This document shows positions 16,788 to 25,902 of a stretch of DNA of 64,000 nucleotides, one piece after another. Every line of letters begins with the position of its first letter. Position 1 is the first letter of the stretch. A program made the position numbers and the translations under genes. Source of the DNA: UBA2588 sp964343075 (lineage in GTDB: Bacteria; Chloroflexota; Dehalococcoidia; Lucifugimonadales; UBA3495); the NCBI GenBank assembly GCA_964343075.1, contig CAYFGT010000004.1:36698-100697 (forward strand), given 5' to 3'. A model generated the notes under the pieces. That model had not been told where the DNA came from. It searched no databases and saw only the letters and a program-made list of their open reading frames with translations.

Positions 16788-17114
16788 TTGCGTAAGAAAG
16801 GTGACTTTAGCAAAGTATTCGAAGATGGAACGACTTTTACCAACGGCCTGATAGTCCTTAAAATGGCCTCTAACCAGCTTTCTGTAAACCGGTTCGGGAT
16901 CACAGTAAGTAGAAGAGTAGGCAACGCTGTTACTAGAAACAAAGCCAAGCGGCGACTGAAAGAAATTGTTAGAACTCTACAAATAAAACAAGGATGGGAC
17001 GTGGTCCTGATCGCAAGGCCTCAGATTAAACCGGCCACCTATTCAGATATAAGGTGGTCCACAGTAGATTTATTTCAAAGGGCCAAGCTATTAGACCCAC
17101 AGACGAAAGTATAA
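16788..17114 (+). CDS. rnpA: Ribonuclease P protein component
   Basis: Protein cofactor of RNase P, which cuts the 5' leaders of pre-tRNAs. The conserved RNR core is GITVSRRVGNAVTRNKAKRRLKEI, followed by GWDVVLIARP. From TTG 16788 the protein has 108 residues and begins at RKKGDF, a few residues shorter at the N-terminus than usual. The frame is open back to CTG 16752 (adding LSRTENSRRFIS), which would overlap the end of rpmH; that extension looks family-like, so translation may begin at a non-standard codon. Followed by yidD after 4 bases. Confidence 0.92.
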   Translation: MRKKGDFSKVFEDGTTFTNGLIVLKMASNQLSVNRFGITVSRRVGNAVTRNKAKRRLKEIVRTLQIKQGWDVVLIARPQIKPATYSDIRWSTVDLFQRAKLLDPQTKV

Positions 17115-17118
17115 ACAC

Positions 17119-17328
17119 ATGAAGGCACTACCACTTGTCCTTATCAAAATGTACCAAACAACGATATCCCCATATCTACCATCAGTGTGTCGTTTTACAC
17201 CGACCTGTTCGGAATATGCTTACCAAAGCATAGAGGAGCACGGGGTAGTCAAAGGGCTAATCAAAACTTTGGTTCGAATAGGAAGATGTAATCCTTTGGG
17301 AGCCCAAGGGTACGATCCTGCAGAATAA
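17119..17328 (+). CDS. yidD: Membrane protein insertion efficiency factor YidD
   Basis: 69 residues. Small membrane-bound helper that works with YidC. The family signature is complete: IKMYQTTISPYLPSVCRFTPTCSEYAYQSIEEHG...RIGRCNPLG, with the three conserved Cys (CRFTPTC and RC). Typical length and typical position directly after rnpA. Confidence 0.95.
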   Translation: MKALPLVLIKMYQTTISPYLPSVCRFTPTCSEYAYQSIEEHGVVKGLIKTLVRIGRCNPLGAQGYDPAE

Positions 17329-17350
17329 CTTTGTCAACATAATTAACAAT

Positions 17351-18544
17351 TTGAAGCTAATTTTTAATAACAAACCACAAATTCGTATAACCGTTATGGT
17401 ATGCATCATACTGTCTTTAGGGATGATTAGTTGCATGCCAGGAGACCTTGGCAGAGCTGTCACAGGATGGAGTCCTGTAGTATATGACGCAGATGAGTCC
17501 CTTCTTATCACAGTTGATCAGAATGGATATATACACGCCTTCAATGACAACGGATACGATGGATTAAATCCAGCATGGAAATATCCTCAGAGCAAAGATG
17601 ACCGATTGATTGGCGCATTCAACCCTCCTCTTATACACGGTAATTTTGTATTAGTAACCGGAGCCAGTGGAGACATCTACTCATTGAACAAGACCAATAG
17701 GTCATTCTCCGATGGAGGATGGCGAGCTCCTGAAAGCCTCGGTAAAGACTTAGTTCCTATTTATGGAGGCCCCGCAATAAGTCCAGACGGCAACACAGTC
17801 TATGTAGTCGATGTTGGAGTAGACGACAATGGGAATCGAGGCCAACTGCAAGGATACGACACAGAGACAGGCAAGCCTTTGGACTGGGTCTTTACGGCAG
17901 AGGGACCTATTTGGGGCACACCTGTTACCGAACAAGACCGAATTTACTTTGGGAGTCACGATAAAAACTTTTATTCCGTTGATACCGCTACCGGACTGGT
18001 TGACTGGTCCTTCCCTACCAACGGGGCAGTAGTAAGCAAACCATCAATCTCAGAACAATTGGTACTATTCGGATCCTTTGATCGCAACTTGTACGCAATC
18101 GAGAAGAATTCGGGAGTTTTGCGATGGACTTTCCAAGGACCTAACTGGTTCTGGGCTACCCCAACTATCTCAGGCACGACTATATACGTGGCTTCAATGA
18201 ACGGGACACTGCACGCGTTAGATCACAATGGAAACGAACTTTGGGTCTACGACCACAAAGAACCAATCGTCTCTTCACCTCTTATAACAAATTCTGGAAT
18301 TGTAATTGTATCCATCGAAGGGAAATTGTCATTATTGGACTCAACCCCGCAAGACATCGGTGACTCCAGGGAAAAATCGACCTTGGAATTAGGAAACAAT
18401 GGATATAAAGCTCCCATGATAGCTGATAACGAATACATTTATGTACCGAGCCAGAGAGACCATCTCAAAAAGTTAAGGGTTTCCAGTGCAGGATTCAATG
18501 AGATCTGGTGCTACGACCTGGAAGAGGAACAGTTCTGTGAATAA
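17351..18544 (+). CDS. PQQ-type beta-propeller lipoprotein
   Basis: 397 residues from TTG 17351. The n-region KLIFNNKPQIRIT, a hydrophobic core (VMVCIILSLGMIS) and Cys28 form a lipobox (L-x-x-x-S-C). The mature protein has repeated PQQ/BamB-like blades such as NFYSVDTATGLVDWSF, NLYAIEKNSGVLRWTF and TLHALDHNGNELWVY. This suggests a surface-anchored scaffold or assembly factor; BamB, the outer membrane assembly lipoprotein, is the best known relative. It sits between yidD and yidC, not a usual member of that operon, so a role in membrane-protein biogenesis is possible but unproven. ATG 17396 would remove the n-region. Confidence 0.8.
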   Translation: MKLIFNNKPQIRITVMVCIILSLGMISCMPGDLGRAVTGWSPVVYDADESLLITVDQNGYIHAFNDNGYDGLNPAWKYPQSKDDRLIGAFNPPLIHGNFVLVTGASGDIYSLNKTNRSFSDGGWRAPESLGKDLVPIYGGPAISPDGNTVYVVDVGVDDNGNRGQLQGYDTETGKPLDWVFTAEGPIWGTPVTEQDRIYFGSHDKNFYSVDTATGLVDWSFPTNGAVVSKPSISEQLVLFGSFDRNLYAIEKNSGVLRWTFQGPNWFWATPTISGTTIYVASMNGTLHALDHNGNELWVYDHKEPIVSSPLITNSGIVIVSIEGKLSLLDSTPQDIGDSREKSTLELGNNGYKAPMIADNEYIYVPSQRDHLKKLRVSSAGFNEIWCYDLEEEQFCE

Positions 18545-18571
18545 AATTTGCGCAAAACACATGGATAAATA

Positions 18572-19507
18572 ATGGAAATATTCGCATTACTTTGGACAGA
18601 AGTCATAATAAAACCGATGTTGAACACATTGATAGTGTTGTATGTCGTTTTCTTCCAAAACATGGCAATAGCAATATTGCTATTTACGGTGATCGTAAGA
18701 CTTGTGACCCTTCCGCTTACCTTAAAGCAACTTCGTCAAATGAAGAAAATGACCGAACTCCAGCCCAAAATGCGCGAGGTCCAAACTAAATTCGCTGGAG
18801 ACCGCACTAGAATTTCCCAAGAAACCATGAAAGTGTACAGGGATGCAGGAGTGAGTCCTGTGGGATGTCTTGGACCGTTAATCATCCAAATGCCTATCTT
18901 GATAGGTCTATTTCGAGTATTAATCCAGATTCTCTATACTACCCCTGATGATTTGATAGGCTATTCAGAACGCGTGTATTCTTGGTTGACTTTCGTTCCA
19001 GTTCACCAAGCAGTACCTATTAATGCACAATTCTTATGGTTGGATCTAGGAGCCCCCGACCCTTCTCCAATAATTATACCTTTCTTAGTTGCGGCAACCA
19101 CCTTCCTGCAACAGAAGATGACCACCACACCGTCTCCCGATCCTAGGCAACAATCTAGTCAGGCAATGATGCTATGGATGATCCCGATCATGTTAGGATT
19201 CTTCGCATTACAATTCCCTGCGGGATTATCTATGTATTGGATCGTTTCCAATTTGATAGGAGTAGGAATACAATATTTTATAACTGGATGGCAGCCGTTA
19301 TGGCCGCTATTCCCTAAACGAATCCCTCAGGATTCCCAGCAAACTCAAAGGTCCAGACAGCGACCAAATAATAAGCCAAATAACAATTCATCGGAGGTAA
19401 ACGATGGAAACAGTAGAACGCAGCGCCCGCACAGTCGAAGAAGCCGTAGAACTCGCCCTGATGGAACTAAACGTAGACCGAACCGAGGTAGAAGTCGAAA
19501 CAATTAA
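18572..19507 (+). CDS. yidC: YidC/Oxa1-family membrane insertase
   Basis: 311 residues. Inserts and folds inner-membrane proteins with or without Sec. It is the short, Gram-positive-like form without the large periplasmic domain. The conserved hydrophilic-groove Arg is in TVIVRLVTLPLT, followed by a cytoplasmic helical hairpin (LRQMKKMTELQPKMREVQTK) and later segments (GLFRVLIQIL; MMLWMIPIMLGFFALQFPAGL). The last ~45 residues are a strongly basic Arg/Asn-rich tail, as in YidC forms that touch the ribosome. Its final 104 bases overlap the next gene in another frame. Confidence 0.95.
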   Translation: MEIFALLWTEVIIKPMLNTLIVLYVVFFQNMAIAILLFTVIVRLVTLPLTLKQLRQMKKMTELQPKMREVQTKFAGDRTRISQETMKVYRDAGVSPVGCLGPLIIQMPILIGLFRVLIQILYTTPDDLIGYSERVYSWLTFVPVHQAVPINAQFLWLDLGAPDPSPIIIPFLVAATTFLQQKMTTTPSPDPRQQSSQAMMLWMIPIMLGFFALQFPAGLSMYWIVSNLIGVGIQYFITGWQPLWPLFPKRIPQDSQQTQRSRQRPNNKPNNNSSEVNDGNSRTQRPHSRRSRRTRPDGTKRRPNRGRSRNN

Positions 19508-20168
19508 CCGCGGAAAGGCAGGGTTTTTAGGCATCGGAGGAGAACTCGCAAGGGTTAGGGTTAGTCTTAAATCACAAAATGCTCAAAGAGCGAGCAAGCC
19601 CAAACGGAGTCGCCCGCCCAATCAACCACGTACCCCTAGAGCAACCAAGCCAAGATCAACACAAAAAGCTGAGACATCTCAACAAACAACAGAAATTGTA
19701 AATAACGAAGAAATTTCCGCATTAGCAATTACTACTGTTAATGACATACTCACAGCGACAAATGTAGACGTGGTTTGTAACATTAGCTCACACCATAATT
19801 TGGCAGAAGGGACAGTGGCTTTAGAATTGAGCGGTAGCGATACAGGACTCTTAATCGGCCGAAGAGGCCAAACTCTCATGTCGCTACAATTTTTGGTGAA
19901 CTCAATAGTACGCTCGAAATCAGGAGAGAACATCAGGATCGCAATAGATGCTGAAGGATACCGAGATAGACGAGAAAACACATTGAAAGAAATGGCAATC
20001 AGAGTAGCTGACAGGGTAAAAGAGACTGGGCGAAGTATCACTCTCGAACCGATGAATGCAGCAGATCGTCGAATCATTCATGTATCCCTTACGGAATATG
20101 AAGGGGTGAGAACAGAAAGTGTGGGTGAAGCCGACAATCGTAAAGTGGAGATATTCCCAGACGATTAA
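19404..20168 (+). CDS. jag: Jag/KhpB RNA-binding protein
   Basis: 254 residues. Jag-N domain (ETVERSARTVEEAVELALME, INRGKAGFLGIGGE), a basic linker (~65-100), a KH domain with LIGRRGQTLMSLQFLVN, and a C-terminal R3H domain (MNAADRRIIHVSLTEYEGV). KhpB-type RNA chaperone linked to cell-envelope control. ATG 19404 has an excellent GGAGG 7 bases upstream, inside the yidC coding region, so the overlap with yidC is genuine. Together with the Jag-N match this supports the start. Confidence 0.93.
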   Translation: METVERSARTVEEAVELALMELNVDRTEVEVETINRGKAGFLGIGGELARVRVSLKSQNAQRASKPKRSRPPNQPRTPRATKPRSTQKAETSQQTTEIVNNEEISALAITTVNDILTATNVDVVCNISSHHNLAEGTVALELSGSDTGLLIGRRGQTLMSLQFLVNSIVRSKSGENIRIAIDAEGYRDRRENTLKEMAIRVADRVKETGRSITLEPMNAADRRIIHVSLTEYEGVRTESVGEADNRKVEIFPDD

Positions 20169-20230
20169 CAGACACAAAATTGATTCATCCGTACCAGGCT
20201 ATAAATTAGTAACCCAAAAGTGAGTGGACC

Positions 20231-21667
20231 TTGGATAACAAAGCTTACAATATCGGTGCTGAGCGACCCCGCGAAGAATGCGGGGTTGTGGCCGTCTATT
20301 CCCAGCGGGAGGAAACGAGCAGGCTTGCTTTCTTCGGTTTGTATGCCTTGCAGCACCGGGGACAAGAAAGCGCTGGCATAGCGTCAGCGGACCTCCATGA
20401 CATTCATGTCCACACAGATATGGGCTTAGTGTCTCAAGTATTCAGAGAGGATAGTCTCAGTAACTTGAAAGGACATCTCGTAATAGGTCACACTCGCTAT
20501 TCCACTACTGGCAGTAGCAACCCTTGTAATGCGCAGCCTATTCTTGTAGAAGGAATTCATGGCAAACTAGCTTTAGCCAATAACGGGAACATTATCAACG
20601 CATCTAAGTTGAAAACTCAGCAACAGTCGGAATGGAATTGTTCATATGCCTCGACAACTGATTCAGAAGTGTTGGCACACCAATTAGCAAATTCTCCGGG
20701 AGCTGATTGGCATGATCGCGTCAAACAATTCATGCGTACCGTTCAAGGCGCTTACTCGATGGTAGCCTTGACAAAAGACACCTTAATCGCTGCCCGTGAC
20801 CCTTTAGGTATTCGGCCTCTGTGCCTAGGAAAATGGCAAGATGGGTGGATCGTTGCCTCTGAAACCTGTGCTTTGGACCATGTCGGAGCAGAATTTGTCA
20901 AAGAACTAGACCCAGGAGAAATTGTTACTATTTGCGACGGAAGACTAGAAACAAGTTTGTACACATTAACTCCAAACCCCAGGCGGTTATGCGTCTTCGA
21001 GCTTATCTATTTTGCTCGTCCAGATAGCAAGTTAGACGACCATCTCGTCTATTCTGTGAGGAAACAACTAGGCGCTCAACTAGCTCGGGAACACCCGGTT
21101 GATGCGGATTTAGTGATAGGTGTACCAGACTCATCTACATCTGCAGCGGTTGGTTACTCTGTAGAGTCAGGGATTCCATTCAGTGACGGACTGATTAAGA
21201 ACCGTTACGTAGGACGCACCTTTATAGAACCCGAACAGAGTTTAAGGGACATTGGCGTCAGACAAAAATTCAATCCCTTAACAGAAGTGATTGCGGGAAA
21301 GCGTTTGGTTGTGGTCGATGATAGTATTGTACGCGGTACAACAACCCCACACGTCGTCAATTTACTCAAGAAATCAGGAGCGACAGAAGTCCACTTGCGT
21401 GTTTGCGCTCCCCCAATTAAGCATCCTTGCTACATGGGAGTAGATATGGCATCCAGAGAAGAACTCATCGCATCCAACAAATCTATTAAAGAAATAAAGG
21501 ATTACATAAAATGTGATTCTCTGGGATACCTTAGTGTTGAGAATTTATTAAAGGTGGTCGCCAACAAATCTGGAGGCTTCTGCGATGCATGCTTTACGGG
21601 AAACTATCCAGTACCCGTACAGTTAGAAATGACTAAATTATCACTAGAACATACCGAAGCCCGTTAA
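20231..21667 (+). CDS. purF: Amidophosphoribosyltransferase
   Basis: 478 residues. First step of purine synthesis: PRPP and glutamine to phosphoribosylamine. The N-terminal class II glutaminase begins after a short propeptide with nucleophile Cys in EECGVVAVYS. The C-terminal PRTase has the PRPP loop RLVVVDDSIVRGTT. Cys in RRLCVFELIYF, HPCYMGVDM and GGFCDACF match the [4Fe-4S] ligands of the Bacillus-type enzyme. The start is TTG 20231; the ribosome site is weak. First gene of a purF-purM-purH run. Confidence 0.97.
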   Translation: MDNKAYNIGAERPREECGVVAVYSQREETSRLAFFGLYALQHRGQESAGIASADLHDIHVHTDMGLVSQVFREDSLSNLKGHLVIGHTRYSTTGSSNPCNAQPILVEGIHGKLALANNGNIINASKLKTQQQSEWNCSYASTTDSEVLAHQLANSPGADWHDRVKQFMRTVQGAYSMVALTKDTLIAARDPLGIRPLCLGKWQDGWIVASETCALDHVGAEFVKELDPGEIVTICDGRLETSLYTLTPNPRRLCVFELIYFARPDSKLDDHLVYSVRKQLGAQLAREHPVDADLVIGVPDSSTSAAVGYSVESGIPFSDGLIKNRYVGRTFIEPEQSLRDIGVRQKFNPLTEVIAGKRLVVVDDSIVRGTTTPHVVNLLKKSGATEVHLRVCAPPIKHPCYMGVDMASREELIASNKSIKEIKDYIKCDSLGYLSVENLLKVVANKSGGFCDACFTGNYPVPVQLEMTKLSLEHTEAR

Positions 21668-21708
21668 CAGCAAAGAATCGATGGAGCAGAGATAACAAGG
21701 AATTTACA

Positions 21709-22728
21709 ATGAGTGCATCTTATTCCTCAGCGGGGATCAACCTCGACCAGATGGACATCCTTAAAGACACCTTCAAGGCGTTCGCTAATCTGACAAAAAC
21801 AACTAACGTAATTAACAATTCTGGTAGTTTTGCCGGCCTCTACAAATTACCTCAATTCAAGAACCCAGTCTTAGTCGCAGGAACTGATGGAGTTGGAACC
21901 AAGTTAAAAATCGCGGCAGCAATGGGTCACTATGAATCGCTTGGCAAAGACTTAGTGATCTTAAATTCAAATGACATTGTCTGCAAAGGCGCCCATCCAT
22001 TGTTTTTCTTGAATTACATTGCATTTAGCCAATTCAATCAGCATATGTTGGAATCATTAATGAAAGGTATGGTTTGGGCTTGTAAGACTTTAGGTTGCAG
22101 TCTAATCAGCGGGGAAACAGCCAATATGCCAGGAGTCTACGATGACAATGAATTCGATCTAGCTGGTTTCATCGTTGGTGCTGCAGAAGAAAAAAACCTA
22201 ATCCTAGCTGAAGATATCAACCCAGGCGACCTAGTATATGCCCTTACATCGAACGGAATACACACAAATGGATATAGCCTAGTCCGTCAAGTATTCAATT
22301 TAGACAAAAACCCTTCCGCCCTGTTTCACAACATAGATGACCTCAAACACACACTGGGAGAAGAATTGTTAAAACCTCATCGTGACTACTACCACGTGCT
22401 GAAAGATGCGTTCAACCACATCAAAGGACTGTCGCACATCACCGGGGGAGGAATGCCTGGCAAGATAAAATCTATTCTCCCAGAAGGGCTCAAGGTAACA
22501 ATAGACAAAAAGTCGTGGTCTGTACCACCCATATTCCAAATAATACAGAAGGAAGGGCTCATAGCCGATACCGAAATGTTCAATGTCTTCAACATGGGAA
22601 TAGGGATGGTAATCATAGTGGACCCTGATGCCGAAAATTCACTCCGTATTCAAATACCAGAGGCATTGAAAATCGGCCAAGTGTCTGAATTAGACAATCA
22701 ATCTGCTCCGTTGGTTCAATTCGAATAG
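21709..22728 (+). CDS. purM: Phosphoribosylformylglycinamidine cyclo-ligase (AIR synthase)
   Basis: 339 residues, the expected length. Converts FGAM to AIR with ATP (purine step 5). Signatures include SYSSAGINLDQMD at the N-terminus, LVAGTDGVGTKLKIA, SGETANMPGVY and HITGGGMPGKI in the ATP and substrate sites. Lies 41 bases after purF and 13 before purH, so probably cotranscribed. Confidence 0.97.
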   Translation: MSASYSSAGINLDQMDILKDTFKAFANLTKTTNVINNSGSFAGLYKLPQFKNPVLVAGTDGVGTKLKIAAAMGHYESLGKDLVILNSNDIVCKGAHPLFFLNYIAFSQFNQHMLESLMKGMVWACKTLGCSLISGETANMPGVYDDNEFDLAGFIVGAAEEKNLILAEDINPGDLVYALTSNGIHTNGYSLVRQVFNLDKNPSALFHNIDDLKHTLGEELLKPHRDYYHVLKDAFNHIKGLSHITGGGMPGKIKSILPEGLKVTIDKKSWSVPPIFQIIQKEGLIADTEMFNVFNMGIGMVIIVDPDAENSLRIQIPEALKIGQVSELDNQSAPLVQFE

Positions 22729-22741
22729 TCAAGGTGAAAAT

Positions 22742-24283
22742 ATGAAAGCTTTACTCAGCGTATATGACAAAACAGGAATCTCAGACTTAGGGAAAGTCTT
22801 AACTTCAAACGGAATACAACTCGTAAGCACCGGAGGAACATATTCCCAGTTATCCTCCGCAAACCTACCTGTTCTGCAGGTAGCAGATATAACCGGATTC
22901 CCTGAAATGCTAGGCGGTCGAGTAAAAACCTTACATCCAAATATACATGCAGGCATTTTAGCCAAACGTGAAGATCCTGATCAACTTGCTGAATTAAGTA
23001 AACACGGGATAGAACAGATTGATATCGTAGTCGTGAATCTGTATCCATTCCAAGAGACCATTAATAAACCTGACGTCACCTTAGATGAAGCACTTGAGAA
23101 CATTGATATAGGCGGGCCCACCATGTTGAGAGCTGCAGCCAAGAATTTCTTGTCGGTAGTCGTACTGGTGGACCCTGATGATTACCAATGGGTCGCTGCG
23201 AAAATTATCAATAACCAGCTGAACCCTGTAGACAGGCAGCACTTAGCAGCCAAGGCGTTCAAACACGTATCCGACTATGACAGAACAATAAACTCATATT
23301 TGTCTACAGCGGATTCTGGCGACCATACTCTGCCTCACAACTTATCATTAAATCTGACCAAATTAGAAGAATTACGTTATGGTGAAAACCCCCACCAGTC
23401 CGCCGCTCTGTATTCCGCTAGCAGCCCTGCGAACTTAGGGATTGCAGGGGCAAAACAGATACATGGCAAAGAATTGTCCTTCAATAACATATTAGATGCT
23501 AACGCTGCGTGGAGCATCGTAAACGACTTCGAGGAACCCACAATAGCAATAATCAAACATGGCAATTCATGTGGGCTTTGTAGCAATGCAGACATAACAG
23601 AAGCCTATCGTAGAGCTTTAGAAGGAGATCCTGTTTCGGCGTTTGGTGGGATCATAGGTAGTAACTGCGTAGTCAACGCAGCAATGGCGCAAGAAATGAA
23701 AGATGTTTTCTACGAAGTATTGCTAGCACCTGGGTTCGAGCCCGAAGCTCTAGAGATTCTACAAAAACGCAGAAATCTAAGAATCCTAACAGTAGCCAAA
23801 GAGCAGCACTCACCCAACAATACGTATAGCTATGATTACAGACTAATTACAGGGGGGTTCCTGGTCCAGACACAAGATAATATACAAGAAGACTTTGCCA
23901 AATGGAATTGTGTCACCCGTAGAGAACCCAATGCATCTGAATATGAAGACCTCGTGTTTGCCTGGAGAGCGGCGAAACACATTAAATCAAACGCTATCGT
24001 GTTCGCCAAAGATAAAACACTGACCGGTATGGGGGCAGGGCAACCTAATCGAGTAGTAAGTGTCCACTTATCCGAACGGGTTGCTGGAGAAAAAGCTCCA
24101 GGTAGCGTGTTGGCGTCGGACGCTTTCTTCCCATTCCCAGATAACATAGAATTAGCAGCAGCAGCGGGAATCACGGCTGTCATCCAGCCAGGAGGCTCTA
24201 TCCGCGACGAAGAAGTTATCAATGCAGCCAATCAACACAATTTAGCAATGCTATTTACAGGGACTAGGCATTTCAAACATTAA
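22742..24283 (+). CDS. purH: Bifunctional AICAR transformylase/IMP cyclohydrolase
   Basis: 513 residues. The last two steps to IMP. The N-terminal MGS-like cyclohydrolase domain (ALLSVYDKTGISDLGKVL...GGRVKTLHPNIHAGI) is followed by the transformylase domain with IIKHGNSCGLC, containing the catalytic K-H pair, and DPVSAFGGIIG. It ends with the conserved tail AMLFTGTRHFKH. Complete and of normal length. Ribosome site AGGTG before ATG. Confidence 0.97.
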   Translation: MKALLSVYDKTGISDLGKVLTSNGIQLVSTGGTYSQLSSANLPVLQVADITGFPEMLGGRVKTLHPNIHAGILAKREDPDQLAELSKHGIEQIDIVVVNLYPFQETINKPDVTLDEALENIDIGGPTMLRAAAKNFLSVVVLVDPDDYQWVAAKIINNQLNPVDRQHLAAKAFKHVSDYDRTINSYLSTADSGDHTLPHNLSLNLTKLEELRYGENPHQSAALYSASSPANLGIAGAKQIHGKELSFNNILDANAAWSIVNDFEEPTIAIIKHGNSCGLCSNADITEAYRRALEGDPVSAFGGIIGSNCVVNAAMAQEMKDVFYEVLLAPGFEPEALEILQKRRNLRILTVAKEQHSPNNTYSYDYRLITGGFLVQTQDNIQEDFAKWNCVTRREPNASEYEDLVFAWRAAKHIKSNAIVFAKDKTLTGMGAGQPNRVVSVHLSERVAGEKAPGSVLASDAFFPFPDNIELAAAAGITAVIQPGGSIRDEEVINAANQHNLAMLFTGTRHFKH

Positions 24284-24293
24284 GGTGTAAGAA

Positions 24294-25064
24294 TTGAGAT
24301 CTACTGTTGACATAATAATTCCAGTCTACAATGAAGAAGAGACTTTGCCTCGAAGCATAATGTTGCTGGTTGAATTCGCTAATCGAAACCTATTTAACCC
24401 TTGGAGAATAATAATAGCCGACAATGGATCTACTGACCAAACAGCATCTATTTCAGAAGCCCTAGGGCAACGATTCCCTGGTGTAGAGTATTTGAATATA
24501 CCTAGAAAAGGGAGGGGGATAGCGCTAAAGACGGCGTGGCTGGACAGTAATGCCGATATTGTCCTATACATGGATGTCGACCTGTCAACAGATCTCAGCG
24601 CCTTACCTGTTGCCTTGGAGGCTCTGGAGACCCGTGCACACATCGCAATTGGGAGTCGATTGATGTCGGGCGCTCGCACTACAAGAAGTTTCAAGCGATC
24701 AGTCCTGTCTGTTGGATATAACATGCTAATCAAATTGTTTTTCTTCTCCTCTTTCTCTGACGCACAATGCGGGTTCAAAGCCTTAACAAGAGAGGCAGCA
24801 GAACTCATTGTTCCGCATATCAAAAACAATAATTGGTTTTTCGACACCGAACTACTCATAATAGCAGACCAAAACAAATTCACAATTGAAGAAATCCCTG
24901 TAACATGGATAGAAGACTCTGATAGTCGAGTTAACATAATCAAAACAGTATGGGAAGACATCAAGGGTTTAATGCGGCTTAGATTTACCTCTATGACACA
25001 TATTGAACCTCCGGCATTGCATACCGAACCTAATGATCATGTAGGTAATCATCCTTATAAATAA
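24294..25064 (+). CDS. Family 2 glycosyltransferase, dolichyl/polyprenyl-phosphate sugar synthase-like
   Basis: 256 residues from TTG 24294, which has AAGGTG 8 bases upstream. GT-A fold: nucleotide-sugar site VDIIIPVYNEEETLP, DNGSTDQTA, metal motif YMDVDLSTD, and the C-terminal half QCGFKALTREAA...FFDTELLIIA...EIPVTWIEDSDSRVNI. The pattern resembles dolichol-phosphate glucose/mannose synthases, which load a sugar on a lipid carrier. No C-terminal membrane anchor is present. It follows purH by 10 bases, so it may ride on the purine operon. Confidence 0.87.
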   Translation: MRSTVDIIIPVYNEEETLPRSIMLLVEFANRNLFNPWRIIIADNGSTDQTASISEALGQRFPGVEYLNIPRKGRGIALKTAWLDSNADIVLYMDVDLSTDLSALPVALEALETRAHIAIGSRLMSGARTTRSFKRSVLSVGYNMLIKLFFFSSFSDAQCGFKALTREAAELIVPHIKNNNWFFDTELLIIADQNKFTIEEIPVTWIEDSDSRVNIIKTVWEDIKGLMRLRFTSMTHIEPPALHTEPNDHVGNHPYK

Positions 25065-25074
25065 TGGAGAATAA

Positions 25075-25869
25075 ATGGACTTAAATCTAGAAGGGAAAAG
25101 TGTAATCATAACAGGAGGAGGCTCCAATATTGGTAGAGCAATTAGTCACGCCTTCGGTGCAGAAACCGCCAACATTACCATCGCGGAACTGGTAAAAGAA
25201 CACGGGGACAAGGTGGCCAAGGAGATTTTATCCAGTCACCCCAAAGCACAAGTGAATGTAATCCAAACTGATATAACTAAACCCGACCAAGTTCGAAGTA
25301 TGGTTGATGAGACCTTGTCGACGTTTGGGAGTATCGATGTGTTAGTTAACAATGTTGGGTGGACTATTGATCGGCTTTTTACCGAAAAAGAGCGTGATGA
25401 ATGGGAGAAAGAGGTCCAAGTCAACTTATGGGGTCCAATCAATTGCTTCGATGCGGTATTGCCACATATGATAGACGCACAGGGCGGGTCAATAGTCTCG
25501 ATTGCCTCAGACGCAGGCAGGATGGGTGAATATCGGGAAGCTGTGTATTCAGCATGCAAAGGAGGGGTAATAGCCTTAACGAAAGCTATCGCTCGCGAAA
25601 ATGGAAGATATGGGATCCGAGGAAATATAGTATGTCCTGGATTGATAGTACCTCCTCGAGACGAATCAATCAGCGAAGAAAGCATGTGGAATGACATGAG
25701 AGATATTTTCACAGATGAAGTCTTAGAAAAAGTCAAACGTGGGTACATATTGAGGAGAATGGGGACAGCTCCAGAAGTAGCAAACGCAGTCGTATTCCTT
25801 GCTTCTGATGCCGCAAGTTTCATCACTGGCCAAACCGTAAGTGTTAGTGGTGGATATACTATGATGTAA
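25075..25869 (+). CDS. Short-chain dehydrogenase/reductase
   Basis: 264 residues. Rossmann NAD(P) site in IITGGGSNIGRAISHAF, LVNNVGW, catalytic Ser in IVSIASDAG and the Y-x-x-x-K pair in YSACKGG, with the C-terminal VVFLASDAASFITGQTVSVSGGY of 3-oxoacyl-reductase-type SDRs. An acidic residue after the second strand (ELVKEHG) hints at NAD preference, by inference. The substrate is unknown. It lies between a glycosyltransferase and an LLM oxidoreductase. Confidence 0.9.
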   Translation: MDLNLEGKSVIITGGGSNIGRAISHAFGAETANITIAELVKEHGDKVAKEILSSHPKAQVNVIQTDITKPDQVRSMVDETLSTFGSIDVLVNNVGWTIDRLFTEKERDEWEKEVQVNLWGPINCFDAVLPHMIDAQGGSIVSIASDAGRMGEYREAVYSACKGGVIALTKAIARENGRYGIRGNIVCPGLIVPPRDESISEESMWNDMRDIFTDEVLEKVKRGYILRRMGTAPEVANAVVFLASDAASFITGQTVSVSGGYTMM

Positions 25870-25902
25870 CTCAAACACAACTTAATTCAAGAGGAGACAC
25901 AA

